Source of the DNA: Branchiostoma floridae
Taxonomy: Eukaryota; Chordata; Leptocardii; Amphioxiformes; Branchiostomatidae
Direction: 5' to 3'
NCBI RefSeq assembly: GCF_000003815.2
Contig: NC_049993.1
Location: 573,390-637,389 of the forward strand
Length of the DNA stretch: 64,000 nucleotides
This document shows positions 53,801 to 57,020 of this stretch, one piece after another. The position numbers and the translations under genes are program-made. Each line of letters begins with the position of its first letter. Positions within the stretch are counted from its first letter, which is position 1. Below the pieces are notes generated by a model, which saw only the letters and a list, made by a program, of their open reading frames with translations, made no database searches and was not told the DNA's origin.

Positions 53801-55514
53801 TAGTTGCAGCTTGTAAAATGCAGATGCCTGTCCAGCCAGTTTCAACACAAGTAATAAAATGACAGCAAGAGGAGTTCAATGAAAAGCTGAAAGATTACTG
53901 TCTGATTAAAACATGTAGACTACTTCTTAAAGATTTGTGCAAAGACATATAATGTTTGTGAGCAAAATTGCCCATGACAAAAGCAACTTATATTACATGG
54001 TTCAAATTCTGTCTCATCATCATCAGTCTTTTGCGCATATCTTAGGCGATTGTTCCAATGCTAATTGATCTCTATTTACAGGTGCCAGACAATCTGGCTG
54101 GGAACTAAACTGAGGAGCAAAATGGAGATAGGACAGGATGGATACCACTGACAAGCCAATGGGTAGGAATGCACAGGGGTCTGCGGTTGAGAGATTACTA
54201 TCATACCATAAAAACATTGTACAATTTTGGATTTAATAACTTTATGTAGCAGACAATCCGTACATTGAACTAGCATGAATATCACATCATACCTTTTTCT
54301 GTCCTTGAATGAAATGCAGGGAATCTTGGCTGAAAAGTTGGATTCTACTTCAGCAAAGGACTCTGAAAGACAAACATGACATTTATTACGTTAGCTATGC
54401 ATACAATACATACATTTGATACAGAATTCTTTGGATAATTTCAGAGCACTTAAATGTAGCTATAGGCTTAATGTAAAGTTATCTTCTGATAGTTGTCAAA
54501 AATGGTTCATGAGAATACAAGCATTCTGTTAGTAAGATCATCTCACCACTAAAAACATGATGCTGTCCAGTAGACACTTAAACAATCCAAACATAACACT
54601 TTAAACTGTTGTTCTTGATCCTGATACATGGTTTCCACAGACTGATGTGTTATACAGTATAGAACAATTCTGTTGTTTCTGAACAGGATACATGATTTCC
54701 ATAGACACACACATACTATAGGAAAAGAAACTGCATAATTTTATGGATGAATTCCACAGCTGTGGATTTCAGCTGCAAATCTCTGTATTATTCCACACAT
54801 TTTCTATTCTGGAATGATACACCAGTACATACTGTTACAGTGATAATCTTAGTATGTTTCAATGTACAACCTCTAGCTGTTATGTTTTTAGATCAAGTTG
54901 TTAACACAGTATCAGACGTCAACACTCTTAGTCTAACCATGGCATATTACTATATTACCTTCTTGTGCTAATATCTGCTCTACTTTGGCAAGAATCTCAG
55001 AAGGGTTGGCCTGAAAAAATACAAAAATTCCAGTCATATTGGGCACAAATGTTGATAGTTTTAAGCCTGCATTCATTTAAATAAAATTAACCATATCAAC
55101 ATAGTGATGAAGGTGCCACTACATGTACTAGTAGTTACAAGTACATTTTGTTATACAATCTACATGTGACCTCTATCCAAGCATACTGTACTGTGTCTGC
55201 TTGATCTGACCATGTCTACATGTACAAGTCATCCCTGTTATCTAATGGAATCTCCAGTCAGGTGTCTGATGTCACACTTCCACTGGAAAATAGTTTAATT
55301 TTTTCCATAAGGCCACAAAAAAAGGCTTTTTGTTTCTGCTGTGGTCAAAACTTTTTTGGAAACGGACAAAAATTATATTATCCATACATACAAATCCGTC
55401 ATGAACTAAAGTTCCATGTACAAACCTCCTTAGGCACAGACACGTCCAAGTTGACATTACTGCTCTTCAGGGCAAAGCCACTCAGGGAGGATCCATACAG
55501 CTGGATCTTACAGT
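8732..55514 (-). CDS. TUT4/7: Terminal uridylyltransferase TUT4/TUT7 orthologue (26 exons seen)
   Basis: Adds uridines to RNA 3' ends (vertebrate TUT4/7 act on pre-let-7 with LIN28 and on deadenylated mRNA, in the cytoplasm). Exons give about 1,230 codons. Order of domains: inactive nucleotidyltransferase module (LYGSSLSGFALKSSNVNLDV, catalytic Asp replaced by Asn) with its LAFRYWAR and PAP-associated segment LGALWLELLRYY; a 217-residue acidic linker; CCHC knuckle CSLCKKDGHLKDDC; catalytic module with LCLFGSSMNGFGFKGSDLD (DLD carboxylates) and third Asp in LEGDISLYN, then GDASRGSLSSYAYILM and VGALWIGLLRFYTEEF; CCHC knuckle CCRICGKIGHFMKDC; Gln/Asn/Pro-rich tail ending in TAG at 8732-8734. Human TUT4 is about 1,640 residues, so the N-terminal part with the C2H2 finger is missing (upstream of 55514, not found). 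A third CCHC knuckle of vertebrates was not found. Introns hold an LRR-Ig gene and several splice-boundary minisatellites. Confidence 0.93.
9347..9701 (-). CDS. TUT4/7: TUT4/7 exon, NQQ-rich tail
   Basis: Acceptor tttccag and donor gtaggt bound 355 nt (phase 0 to 1). Encodes a low-complexity segment with repeated NQQ and SANQQ/SPNQQL motifs and Pro/His, comparable to the Gln/Pro-rich C-terminal tail of TUT4. Confidence 0.8.
10579..10830 (-). CDS. TUT4/7: TUT4/7 exon, Arg/Gly/Pro-rich tail
   Basis: Acceptor cctgtag, donor gttagt, 84 codons, phase 0/0. Starts GYYDRRNMMDHDPR and is rich in RG, PP and YY, like an RNA-binding disordered tail. Confidence 0.85.
11086..11190 (+). repeat. Dispersed GGTGGGTAC repeat, head fragment
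   Basis: GGTGGGTACTATGG and ACAGAAAATTCAGGTACAGG followed by GTCCAGG units match the head of the copy at 52049. Only the head is retained. Confidence 0.5.
11283..11593. mobile_element. 311-bp inverted-repeat element, TIR TAAAGCTAAGGGCACA
   Basis: An exact 16-bp inverted repeat (11283-11298 and 11578-11593) bounds the element; the terminal TA on each side may be a target duplication. Interior matches the copy at 901-1180. It lies in the TUT4/7 intron between exons 14068 and 10830. Confidence 0.8.
12093..13602. mobile_element. 1.5-kb Harbinger-like non-autonomous DNA element
   Basis: About 40-bp terminal inverted repeats: left GGGACCATACGGCATTTAGG, right the complement of GGGACTGTACGGCATTTAGC, both running into GGGCCGGTCGCCAG. 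TAA is duplicated on each side (12090-12092 and 13603-13605); a 3-bp TWA duplication with GGG ends is typical of PIF/Harbinger elements. The interior has repeated CTAGGCCCTCCC modules but no transposase open frame. In a TUT4/7 intron. Confidence 0.7.
13680..13891. mobile_element. MITE, TIR TACTGTAAATGCA (copy 2, reversed)
   Basis: Starts TACTGTAAATGCATTTAAG and ends CTGTATTTACAATA. It contains GCGGGGATTTAATTT, GTGGTGGTTTTCA and GAAGCGGCCACCGC blocks found in reverse order in the 22273 copy. Confidence 0.8.
14068..14168 (-). CDS. TUT4/7: TUT4/7 exon, Gly/Asn/Arg-rich linker
   Basis: Acceptor cttgagcag after a pyrimidine-rich tract; donor gtgggt; phase 1 entry and phase 0 exit. Encodes GDQGGDQQRLPQRNN and RNNRTPGGRGTP. 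Confidence 0.8.
14951..15036 (-). CDS. TUT4/7: TUT4/7 exon, second CCHC zinc knuckle
   Basis: Phase 2 entry (AG|G) gives R-CCRICGKIGHFMKDC-PKRR, almost identical to the knuckle after the catalytic core of vertebrate TUT4/7, then a basic KKEKKRE stretch. Donor gtggga, phase 1 exit. Confidence 0.92.
15128..15306 (-). mobile_element. tRNA-derived SINE
   Basis: Minus strand starts GGTGTCTGTGTGGCGCAATG with box A-like TGGCGCAATGGTCAGAG, then box B-like GAGTTCGATACTC 45 bases later, and runs on past the tRNA-like head without a tRNA fold. This is a pol III-type SINE head, not a functional tRNA. Confidence 0.6.
15970..16827. repeat. 858-bp near-perfect palindrome
   Basis: The left arm from TCAACTGTAGAACATTTAAA reads as the reverse complement of the right arm ending TTTAAATGTTCTACAGTTGA, with only scattered mismatches. 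The centre is CTCGTG-agagaa-CACGAG at 16389-16406. The left arm also repeats its own start (ACTATCAATTTTCTTCCAAC at 15916 and 16278). The right arm contains the left end of the transposon at 16595, and the left arm an inverted copy of that end (near 16140-16212). Such a structure should form a long hairpin. Confidence 0.85.
16595..17542. mobile_element. DNA element with TIR ACAGTCAAACCTGT
   Basis: Left end ACAGTCAAACCTGTCTATAG, right end the complement of ACAGTCAAACCTGTATAAGC, both followed by CGGCCAC. The 948-bp interval includes the 100-N gap at 17227-17326. No transposase frame is visible. Its left part forms part of the palindrome. Confidence 0.65.
17227..17326. other. Assembly gap (100 N)
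   Basis: Placeholder gap inside the ACAGTCAAACC element. Confidence 0.95.
17673..17728 (-). CDS. TUT4/7: TUT4/7 exon, EYLFDAEVLTDG
   Basis: Acceptor tttcag, donor gtacag, 56 nt, phase 0 to 2. EYLFDAEVLTDGAQPPTDR aligns with the EYFFD..VLT.GELAPNDR segment that precedes the second knuckle in vertebrate TUT4/7. Confidence 0.9.
18197..18294 (-). CDS. TUT4/7: TUT4/7 exon, NNFIIGAFIKGRESFG
   Basis: Acceptor cttccag, donor gtaagt, phase 1 to 0. MNNFIIGAFIKGRESFG corresponds to the conserved MTNFIMKAFINGR segment closing the catalytic domain. Confidence 0.9.
18744..18830 (+). ncRNA. Possible Penelope-type LTR fragment with hammerhead-like core
   Basis: A TATATAAG box at about 18746 is followed 45 bases later by CTGAAGA, a 3-bp GCT/AGC stem with a six-base loop, and GAAACTAGTT: the order of a type I hammerhead core with a minimal palindromic stem III (ACTAGT). 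Penelope-like retroelement terminal repeats are known to carry such motifs. The extra A before stem II is a poor feature. The 100-N gap follows soon after. Confidence 0.3.
18947..19046. other. Assembly gap (100 N)
   Basis: Placeholder gap in a TUT4/7 intron. Confidence 0.95.
19264..19311 (-). CDS. TUT4/7: TUT4/7 exon, DPFDLNHNLGAGVSRK
   Basis: 48 nt, acceptor cttgcag, donor gtaagt, phase 1 to 1. PFDLNHNLGAGVSRK is identical to the conserved post-catalytic segment of vertebrate TUT4. Confidence 0.93.
19765..20236 (+). mobile_element. tRNA-derived SINE (long form)
   Basis: Head with box A-like TGGCACGATCGGGAGCG and box B GGGGTTCAAATCC 40 bases apart (19765-19836), then a body with CTTGGGAAAGGCACTTTACA and a 3' part with CACGTGCAGGCCAGGCAGAC. 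Too long and unfolded for a tRNA gene. The GGCACTTTACA body block recurs at 21358. The 3' limit is approximate. Confidence 0.75.
20270..20320 (-). repeat. Partial duplicate of the adjacent TUT4/7 exon end
   Basis: Immediately inside the intron, on the minus strand, CAGGTTTGAGAAGATATGGA and the following ACATCCAA repeat the exon segment CAGGTTTGAGAAGATGTGGA-ACATCCAA found at 20345-20385, with minor changes. No second donor is preserved. Confidence 0.7.
20330..20529 (-). CDS. TUT4/7: TUT4/7 exon, catalytic PAP-associated segment
   Basis: Encodes GENKETVGALWIGLLRFYTEEF, NFREHVICIRQ and KMWTSKCIAIE, nearly identical to vertebrate TUT4/7. Donor gtaagg, phase 1 exit. The acceptor is uncertain: ggccag before 20529 requires phase 2, whereas the previous exon ends in phase 0. 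An acceptor giving a start at 20594 would keep phase, or a micro-exon was missed. Confidence 0.88.
20985..21060 (+). repeat. Dispersed GGTGGGTAC repeat, head fragment
   Basis: GAGTGGGTACCAATACAG and AAAATTCAAGTGCAGG plus GACCTGAT units match the head of the 52049 copy. Confidence 0.45.
21214..21291 (-). CDS. TUT4/7: TUT4/7 exon, MVDGWNAWFYDD
   Basis: 26 codons, acceptor attcccag, donor gtgaga, phase 0/0. PEKMVDGWNAWFYDDLQSL matches the RMVDGWNAFFFD segment of TUT4. The intron upstream of it is about 17 kb and contains the LRR-Ig gene. Confidence 0.92.
21358..21530 (+). mobile_element. tRNA-derived SINE fragment
   Basis: Box B-like GGGTTCAAAACCC followed by the AAAGGCACTTTACATTAACC block shared with the 19765 SINE. 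The box A side is degenerate. Confidence 0.5.
21828..21925. mobile_element. MITE, TACTGTAAATGCA family, fragment
   Basis: TACTGTAAAATGGGAAATG and GGGATTTAATTTTTCGGTA resemble blocks of the 22273 copy, but no right terminal repeat is seen. Confidence 0.4.
22273..22494. mobile_element. MITE, TIR TACTGTAAATGCA (copy 3, best preserved)
   Basis: Starts TACTGTAAATGCAGAAAC and ends AAATGCATTTACAGTA. Nested inverted blocks (GTTCGCGG, GAACTTAAAACCACCGCGAA) make almost the whole unit fold on itself. Flanks are compatible with a TA duplication. Confidence 0.88.
23217..23476 (-). mobile_element. tRNA-derived SINE
   Basis: Minus strand begins CTACCAACTAGCACATTGGT; box B-like GAGTTTGATCCCC; 3' part GAAACGGAGATGGGCGCCGC and GGCGCGGGAAGGACCTTGAC, a tail sequence I recall as common in amphioxus SINEs. 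Confidence 0.65.
24118..24620 (-). pseudogene. CR1-like LINE, truncated 3' end
   Basis: Minus frame 24594-24328 encodes VYKSLNNMLPAHMGELF and SLAVAGPAVWNVIPEDVRNS, the usual C-terminal end of a non-LTR reverse transcriptase polyprotein. Downstream on the same strand is a (CTGAA)n-like tail at 24118-24140, a typical CR1-type 3' microsatellite. A 5'-truncated insertion. Confidence 0.75.
24702..25335. repeat. 38-bp minisatellite
   Basis: About 16 units of GGACTGGTCAGTAGCATACA followed by GAT and a variable CTGTCC/GTGGAC box then AGAACTT. No relation to a neighbouring exon was found, unlike the arrays at 41.7, 47.4 and 52.5 kb. Confidence 0.9.
25795..26110. repeat. Dispersed repeat, inverted partner at 35830
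   Basis: GTGAGTTTGTAGCTTCCATC and CTTTCTTAATTCATTGATGA with ACAATGGAA match, in reverse complement, the interval 35830-36130. Class unknown. Confidence 0.6.
29166..31337 (-). CDS. LRR-Ig single-pass membrane protein (intronless)
   Basis: 723 codons without an intron. Signal peptide at residues 1-22 (VVLVLAVTYCTG), LRR N-terminal cap with C27, C31, C33 and C42, about eleven leucine-rich repeats (about 50-345), LRR C-terminal cap starting WHCNCELQW (about 357), one I-set Ig domain (about 410-508; LQCVTAGDPLP and DSGVYTCYVENEFG), a Ser/Asp-rich stalk, a transmembrane helix near 638-667 (IIVASLLGSATFLGVVVF) and a 55-residue basic cytoplasmic tail. The layout is that of LINGO/AMIGO/LRIG-type adhesion or receptor proteins; amphioxus has many such genes, so no specific orthologue is named. 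ATG at residue 1 is in frame with ATG at residue 3, which has the better context. Lies on the same strand within the large TUT4/7 intron and probably has its own promoter. Confidence 0.9.
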   Translation of the reverse strand: MKMAPAVVRCVVLVLAVTYCTGKEGNCPTGCKCNHSLKLLTCKDSRLRRIPVAPQWEVHRMIFRGNHVERLTTQMLASYPQLRYLSLDWNEIQDIEEGAFLWQKKLQVLHLSGNRIGHVAPSMFVGLENLTRLDLDANSITTIPPGTLQPLCKLQILTLVGNDVNLLPGSVFRDLPNIRRIALSGRKLSSLPTEAWRNVVSLRTLHLVDFPMERLVGKAFSDLPKLTGLFLERWEQLSLIPDDSFVDMNLTALSLAGGSLSHVPVWAINHLIWLTKLRLSGNPITSIPHRAFANLTMLQAVRLDHMHLTEISIGAFAHLSNLRLLDLSYNYLVSLPVRSFWAPISIHHLVLAGNNWHCNCELQWILDEMAGAFIHHTSKLVCETPAHLHGIDMLEQQSYNLTCQGPQALITQGHNMSVAEGTLLQLQCVTAGDPLPTLSWFSPANTNHTADPQMNKMDFETNTKGRRYPVLENRTLSIPNVTDKDSGVYTCYVENEFGSAVAEISIVVTKLGERDKDQIDGWESDSSALADQVPSDSHLNAVDDDGMASARRLKQHSVVHRIIQPALLKGAQSALVPQSQTQPQGYVAGDDTYPYVTDSDAVEDDVLAVYDEDSTGKPANGSRMGQVDTGSLPQNSVNPIIVASLLGSATFLGVVVFCMIFLLIMSCIRPSHPDREEAVHTPRRQPTAEQSQQQRRDSNITSSMPSKMQTRMELYQHAEILRG
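34001..34245 (+). repeat. Tandem duplication, about 110 bp x 2
   Basis: TTTTTATTGCCACAGTGGAT followed by TTTTCATGTC, TTTTTCTCATGA and CTGGGCAAAAC occurs twice (from about 34006 and 34118), each ending in a CCTCAG and TCTAACCTTT block. Confidence 0.75.
35830..36130. repeat. Dispersed repeat, inverted partner of 25795
   Basis: CATTGTTTTCTTATCAATGA and GAAAGCTACAAACTCACATT are reverse-complement matches to the 25795 copy. The two copies lie on either side of the LRR-Ig gene. Confidence 0.6.
36304..36499. mobile_element. 196-bp inverted-repeat element, TAGCCT ends
   Basis: Begins TAGCCTCCATGCAGGCTCTC and ends with its near-perfect complement (GAGAGCCTGCTATGGAGGCTA). The flanks (GCAGTTAGC and GAGTTGGCA) are only loosely similar, so a 9-bp duplication is not proven for this copy. 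The centre holds a second inverted repeat. Confidence 0.75.
37560..37765 (+). pseudogene. LINE reverse-transcriptase C-terminal fragment
   Basis: Translations in two frames give VYKSLNNKLPPYMRQMF, TFRRALAFRGPNIWN and related pieces, the same conserved block seen in the 24118 fragment. A stop and a frame change interrupt it. No full domain remains. Confidence 0.6.
38274..38387 (-). CDS. TUT4/7: TUT4/7 exon, GDASRGSLSSYAYILM
   Basis: 114 nt, acceptor cgctccag, donor gtagga, phase 0/0. CEIGDASRGSLSSYAYILML and QQRKPAVIPVLQE match the catalytic core of TUT4 almost exactly. Same length and phases as the exon at 52967-53080, which is its counterpart in the inactive half. Confidence 0.95.
38999..39088 (-). 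CDS. TUT4/7: TUT4/7 exon, AQYNTRML
   Basis: 30 codons, acceptor gtcccag, donor gttagt, phase 0/0. AQYNTRMLNMYAAMDERVR and GYTVKRFAK match the TUT4 segment after the third catalytic Asp. Confidence 0.93.
39953..40056 (-). CDS. TUT4/7: TUT4/7 exon with third catalytic Asp
   Basis: Acceptor gtttcag, donor gtacgt, phase 1 to 0. NILPITTAKVPIVKF and LEGDISLYN; the Asp of GDISLYN is the third carboxylate of the catalytic triad. Confidence 0.95.
40089..40172. mobile_element. 84-bp internally deleted TAGCCTGATTAAA element
   Basis: Shares TAGCCTGATTAAA[AT]CTCGC and TTATAGCAGCCCGCC with the left end, and GCAGAGTTTGTG/GCGGAGTTTGTG near the right end, of the 953-bp element at 61503. Looks like a short deletion derivative. 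Target duplication not clear. Confidence 0.65.
40622..40679 (-). CDS. TUT4/7: TUT4/7 exon, IIERLAKLLKKH
   Basis: 58 nt, acceptor tttttcag, donor gtaaga, phase 0 to 1. DLDCIDIIERLAKLLKKHI matches the helix between the first catalytic motif and NILPITTAK. Confidence 0.92.
40819..40919 (-). CDS. TUT4/7: TUT4/7 exon with catalytic GSS and DLD motifs
   Basis: Acceptor acctccag, donor gtgagt, phase 1 to 0. LCLFGSSMNGFGFKGSDLD then ICMTLEGHE: the nucleotide-binding GSS and the two catalytic Asp (DLD) are intact, so this half should be active. Confidence 0.95.
41323..41690. other. Assembly gap (368 N) beside minisatellite; probable hidden exon
   Basis: Between knuckle exon 43168-43315 and catalytic exon 40819-40919 about 35 residues of the TUT4 alignment are missing. 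The phases on both sides would fit, but the missing part most likely lies in this gap. The gap abuts the 33-bp array, so its size is unreliable. Confidence 0.6.
41697..43190 (-). repeat. 33-bp minisatellite built from an exon end and its splice donor
   Basis: About 45 tandem units. On the minus strand each unit reads GTCTGTATGTACGTCTATG followed by GTAAGGACTGGACA or GTAAGGGTTGGACA. The first unit is the last 19 or so bases of the CCHC-knuckle exon plus its donor G|GTAAGG; every later unit repeats that donor. Units differ mainly at GAC/GGT and at TGT/AGT. As 33 is a multiple of three, the exon frame stays open through about 37 units to a TAG near 41936, giving an 11-residue periodic translation (MYVYGKDWTVC). 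The array runs into the N gap, so its true length is unknown. Confidence 0.95.
43168..43315 (-). CDS. TUT4/7: TUT4/7 exon, first CCHC zinc knuckle
   Basis: Acceptor ttttcag, first possible donor gtaagg after 43168, phase 0 to 1. CSLCKKDGHLKDDC and LKPLPELTPPHQDLLDRVC match the knuckle before the catalytic module. The donor chosen is the first of about 45 identical ones. Confidence 0.92.
43522..44171 (-). CDS. TUT4/7: TUT4/7 exon, acidic linker
   Basis: 650 nt, acceptor gttttag, donor gtgagt, phase 1 to 0. Begins with an EDEEELEEEEES run and is Ser/Thr/Glu-rich, without recognisable fold except a short amphipathic stretch (IDEAAAFLVKSAIKSALMSF). Corresponds to the poorly conserved linker between the two halves of TUT4/7, which also has acidic runs in TUT7. 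Confidence 0.88.
44233..44562. mobile_element. 330-bp hAT-like MITE (CAGGGCT ends)
   Basis: Ends CAGGGCTCAAAATACT and the complement of CAGGGCTTAAAATAGT; interior built from repeated GTGCAGGTA and CCTGCACC blocks. Only five of eight flanking bases (ATACT) are shared, so a full 8-bp duplication is not seen. In the intron between exons 44603 and 44171. Confidence 0.65.
44603..44725 (-). CDS. TUT4/7: TUT4/7 exon, Ser/Glu-rich linker
   Basis: Acceptor acctcag, donor gtatgt, phase 1 to 1. Encodes SRVYSESESEAEKSG and HPGDSDD; disordered linker. Supported by splice sites and phase rather than by conservation. Confidence 0.75.
45684..45857 (-). CDS. TUT4/7: TUT4/7 exon, DPFSTKRNTAKSLNS
   Basis: Acceptor tttgtag, donor gtgagc, phase 1 to 1. 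DPFSTKRNTAKSLNSPAVF and LKQAYMYFG match the DPFSVKRNVARSLNSQ segment closing the inactive module of TUT4. Confidence 0.93.
46009..46177. mobile_element. 169-bp MITE (TACAGTGGAA / TACTGTA ends)
   Basis: Left TACAGTGGAAGCGAGATAAT; right the complement of TACAGTAGAACTAGAAGC; inner inverted ATAATTGCAC/GTGCAATTA blocks. Suits a TA-duplicating (Tc1/mariner-like) non-autonomous element. Confidence 0.65.
46384..46712. mobile_element. Degenerate hAT-like relic (CAGGGTTGTAGCCAGC ends)
   Basis: CAGGGTTGTAGCCAGC at the left and GCTGGCTACAGGG at the right form an imperfect inverted pair. Interior has the GGGGGCATGCTCCCCTG and GTTTCCTGCATTTTCAG modules also found in the elements at 12093 and 48974. No clean target duplication. 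Confidence 0.45.
47193..47367 (-). CDS. TUT4/7: TUT4/7 exon, inactive-half PAP-associated segment
   Basis: Acceptor ctccag, donor gtggga, phase 0 to 1. RGELGALWLELLRYYSVEVE, EDVVISIRKTSAITR and WPHRRMAVE match the LGQLWLELLKFY..VICVR..ILTR..WPKRRIAIE region of TUT4. Its 5' end seeds the 67-bp array. Confidence 0.94.
47344..47879 (-). repeat. 67-bp minisatellite built from an exon start and its splice acceptor
   Basis: Eight units starting at 47344, 47411, 47478, 47545, 47612, 47679, 47746 and 47813. On the minus strand each contains CTATTTTC[TC]CCAG followed by [GA]TGGATGTAA and GTCGTACCGACAGAC, that is, the polypyrimidine tract, acceptor AG and first about 24 bases of the exon at 47367. Seven decoy acceptors therefore lie upstream of the true one. 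67 is 1 modulo 3, so use of one decoy shifts the frame. Confidence 0.95.
47880..48270. repeat. Degenerate tandem repeat, GGTACAGAGGTTTAGG-type
   Basis: Irregular units of about 20-30 bp made of AGGTACAGG, TACAGAGGTTTAGG and variants, directly adjoining the 67-bp array. Confidence 0.8.
48277..48363 (-). CDS. TUT4/7: TUT4/7 exon, variable inter-motif segment
   Basis: 29 codons, acceptor ccccag, donor gtaagt, phase 0/0, so it joins the exons on either side without a shift. Encodes AIPDSIHHTTVIEQEGKVLI. Sits where vertebrate TUT4/7 have the weakly conserved segment after the LLPxL motif; the call rests on splice sites and phase. Confidence 0.72.
48974..50759. mobile_element. 1.8-kb hAT-like DNA element with exact 8-bp target duplication
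   Basis: Terminal inverted repeats CAGCGTTCCCGCCAGG (16 bp, exact) flanked on both sides by GTGCTGAA (48966-48973 and 50760-50767). The CAG start and 8-bp duplication are hAT hallmarks. Interior carries GGGGGCATGCTCCCCCGG modules, an AGGCGC-rich inverted segment (GAGCGCC...GGCGCTCG), a nested CAGGGCTCTAGCCAG end near 49332 and no transposase frame. In a TUT4/7 intron. Confidence 0.88.
52049..52455 (+). repeat. Dispersed GGTGGGTAC repeat (full-length copy)
   Basis: Head GGGTGGGTACTGGTACAG, AAAATTCAGGTCCAGG with four GGTCCA units, central GGTCCATTTTGCT, end with TTTTCTGGACCAGTCC. Matches 5862-6230 in the opposite orientation. Confidence 0.6.
52510..52976 (-). repeat. 64-bp minisatellite built from an exon end and its splice donor
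   Basis: Seven intronic units (starts 52510, 52581, 52645, 52715, 52779, 52843, 52907) plus the exon's own end at 52971. On the minus strand each unit repeats CATCATGACTGTGTACTTCC, TACAGAACCACCA and TACATGAG|GTAGGTA, that is, the last about 55 bases of exon 52967-53080 plus its donor. Internal units lack a 6-bp piece that the exon and the outermost unit both keep; one unit (before 52715) has 6 extra bases. Confidence 0.95.
52967..53080 (-). CDS. TUT4/7: TUT4/7 exon, inactive-half counterpart of GDASRGSL exon
   Basis: 114 nt, acceptor ctgtcag, donor gtaggt, phase 0/0. SEGSMPPHAYIIMTVYFLQN and PPLLPVLHE match the GGIPSYCFALMVMFFLQQ segment of TUT4. Its donor is the first of a series of tandem copies. 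Confidence 0.92.
53438..53564 (-). CDS. TUT4/7: TUT4/7 exon, LAFRYWAR
   Basis: Acceptor ttcccag, donor gtaaga, phase 2 to 0. SGLQCILSTGNDAAISTCKL and LGLAFRYWAR match SGLLCRVSAGND and LVLAFRYWAK of TUT4. Confidence 0.94.
54293..54362 (-). CDS. TUT4/7: TUT4/7 exon, VESNFSAKIPCISFKDRK
   Basis: 70 nt, acceptor tctttcag, donor gtatga, phase 1 to 2. Matches DVESDFHAKVPVVVCRDRK of TUT4; in the inactive half the third carboxylate region is degenerate. Confidence 0.92.
54959..55010 (-). CDS. TUT4/7: TUT4/7 exon, NPSEILAKVEQIL
   Basis: 52 nt, acceptor ttttcag, donor gtaata, phase 0 to 1. ANPSEILAKVEQILAQE corresponds to the helix after the pseudo-active site (NHPDLLIKVLGILKKN in TUT4). Confidence 0.88.
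55426..55514 (-). CDS. TUT4/7: TUT4/7 exon, pseudo-active site of N-terminal module
   Basis: First TUT exon seen. Acceptor ttgctgcag, donor gtttgt, phase 1 to 0. IQLYGSSLSGFALKSSNVNL matches LRLYGSSLTRFALKSSDVNI of TUT4. The catalytic Asp pair is replaced (N-V-N), so this module cannot use metal ions for transfer, as in vertebrates. Confidence 0.93.
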
Positions 55515-56199
55515 CTGCAGCAACAACAGTGCACATACATCTTAACATCATACAGGATGTGGGATTGATCATAATAGCTCCATATGGATGTTAAATCAAA
55601 GTACATGACATTGTGTACTGGTAAGAAAATTGTGTTTACTTATTGAAAGAAGAAAAACAATGAGAAAACATCTTTCTAAGATGAAATATTCTTAAGAGCA
55701 AATGTCTGTAAGGATCAAACAATGGTGGCAAAGGTCAAAAAATAGATTTGGCTCATATTTTGTACAGTGATAGTACTTGGTCCACAACCCCTCAAAATAG
55801 CTTTCTTTTAGATCAAAACTCCTTGTTGCCATGGTAACGGGCAAACAAAGTTTTCTGGCCATTTTCCCCAATTTTCGCATCTCAAAAACACAGAAATCAG
55901 AATATTTTACGGCACTGTCTTGGCAACACCTTTGAACCTATCATCAAAACAAAACAAGATCTGCATAAACCGAAATCTTGGCTTTTTAAAAATTGTTGTG
56001 AAATTTCCAAAGTTGTACATTTTAGTTCTTGGGCGCCCTGAAAACAGTGCAATGTTTCAAGGTTCAAAAAAATTTGATTTTGGGCCCAACTTTGTAACGC
56101 TATAAGTGCCGCTCTGGTACTTTTTTTGGCTTGAAATTTGTACCATGTGTAGATCATTACACTATCTATCAAATGCATTGTTGCAAAGTTTGGCTTCTT

Positions 56200-57020
56200 G
56201 TTTGGTTGTCACGTGACTGTCCCCTAAAGTAGGCCACTTTTTGTGTTTGGCGAAAATTGTGAACTTTAGCCATGTTTAAAGTACGCTACATGACGAAGTA
56301 AAATATGTTTCTAAATCAACTTCTTATCAAATGTGGATCTATGTATTGCCTATCAAATGAATGCTTGTAGAGTTTCGGGTCATGACGTTTAGTCACGTGG
56401 TTGTCCCTGAAAGTAGGCCATTTTTTGCATTTGACGAAAATTGTGAATTTTAGCCATGTTCAACGTATGCTACGTGACGAAGTAAACAAGGATTCTTATT
56501 CAACTTCTGATCAAATGTACATCTATGTATTGTCTATTAAATAAATGCTTGTAGAGTTTCGGGTCATGACGTTCAGTCACGTGGTTGTCCCTGAAAGTAG
56601 GCCACTTTTTTGCATTTGACGAAAATTGTGAATTTTAGCCATGTTCAACGTACGCTACGTGACGAAGTAAACAATGATTCTTATTCAACTTCTGATCAAA
56701 TGTACATCTATGTATTGTCTATCATATAAATGCTTGTATAGTTTTGGATCATAACGTACAGTCACCTGGTTGTCCTGAAAGTAGGCCATTTTTTGCATAT
56801 GACAAAAATTGTGACCTTTAGCCATGTTCAACGTACGCTAGATTGTGAAGCAAAATAAAATTCTGATTCAACTTCCTGTCAAAGGTAAATCTATGCATTG
56901 CCTATCAAATGAATACTTGTAGAAAATTAGATCATGAAGTAAAGTCACGTGGTTGTCCTTGAAAGTAGGCCACTTTTTTTCATTGGACGAAAATTGTGAA
57001 TTTTCAAAGTACGCTACGTG
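56200..57020 (+). repeat. 184-bp tandem repeat, forward orientation
   Basis: Units marked by GTCACGTGGTTGTCCCTGAA and AGTAGGCCACTTTTT recur near 56206, 56393, 56577, 56760 and 56943. The array is interrupted by the element at 57021 and resumes at 57838-58020. The same unit in reverse orientation is at 58440-58545 and 63645-64000. Confidence 0.88.
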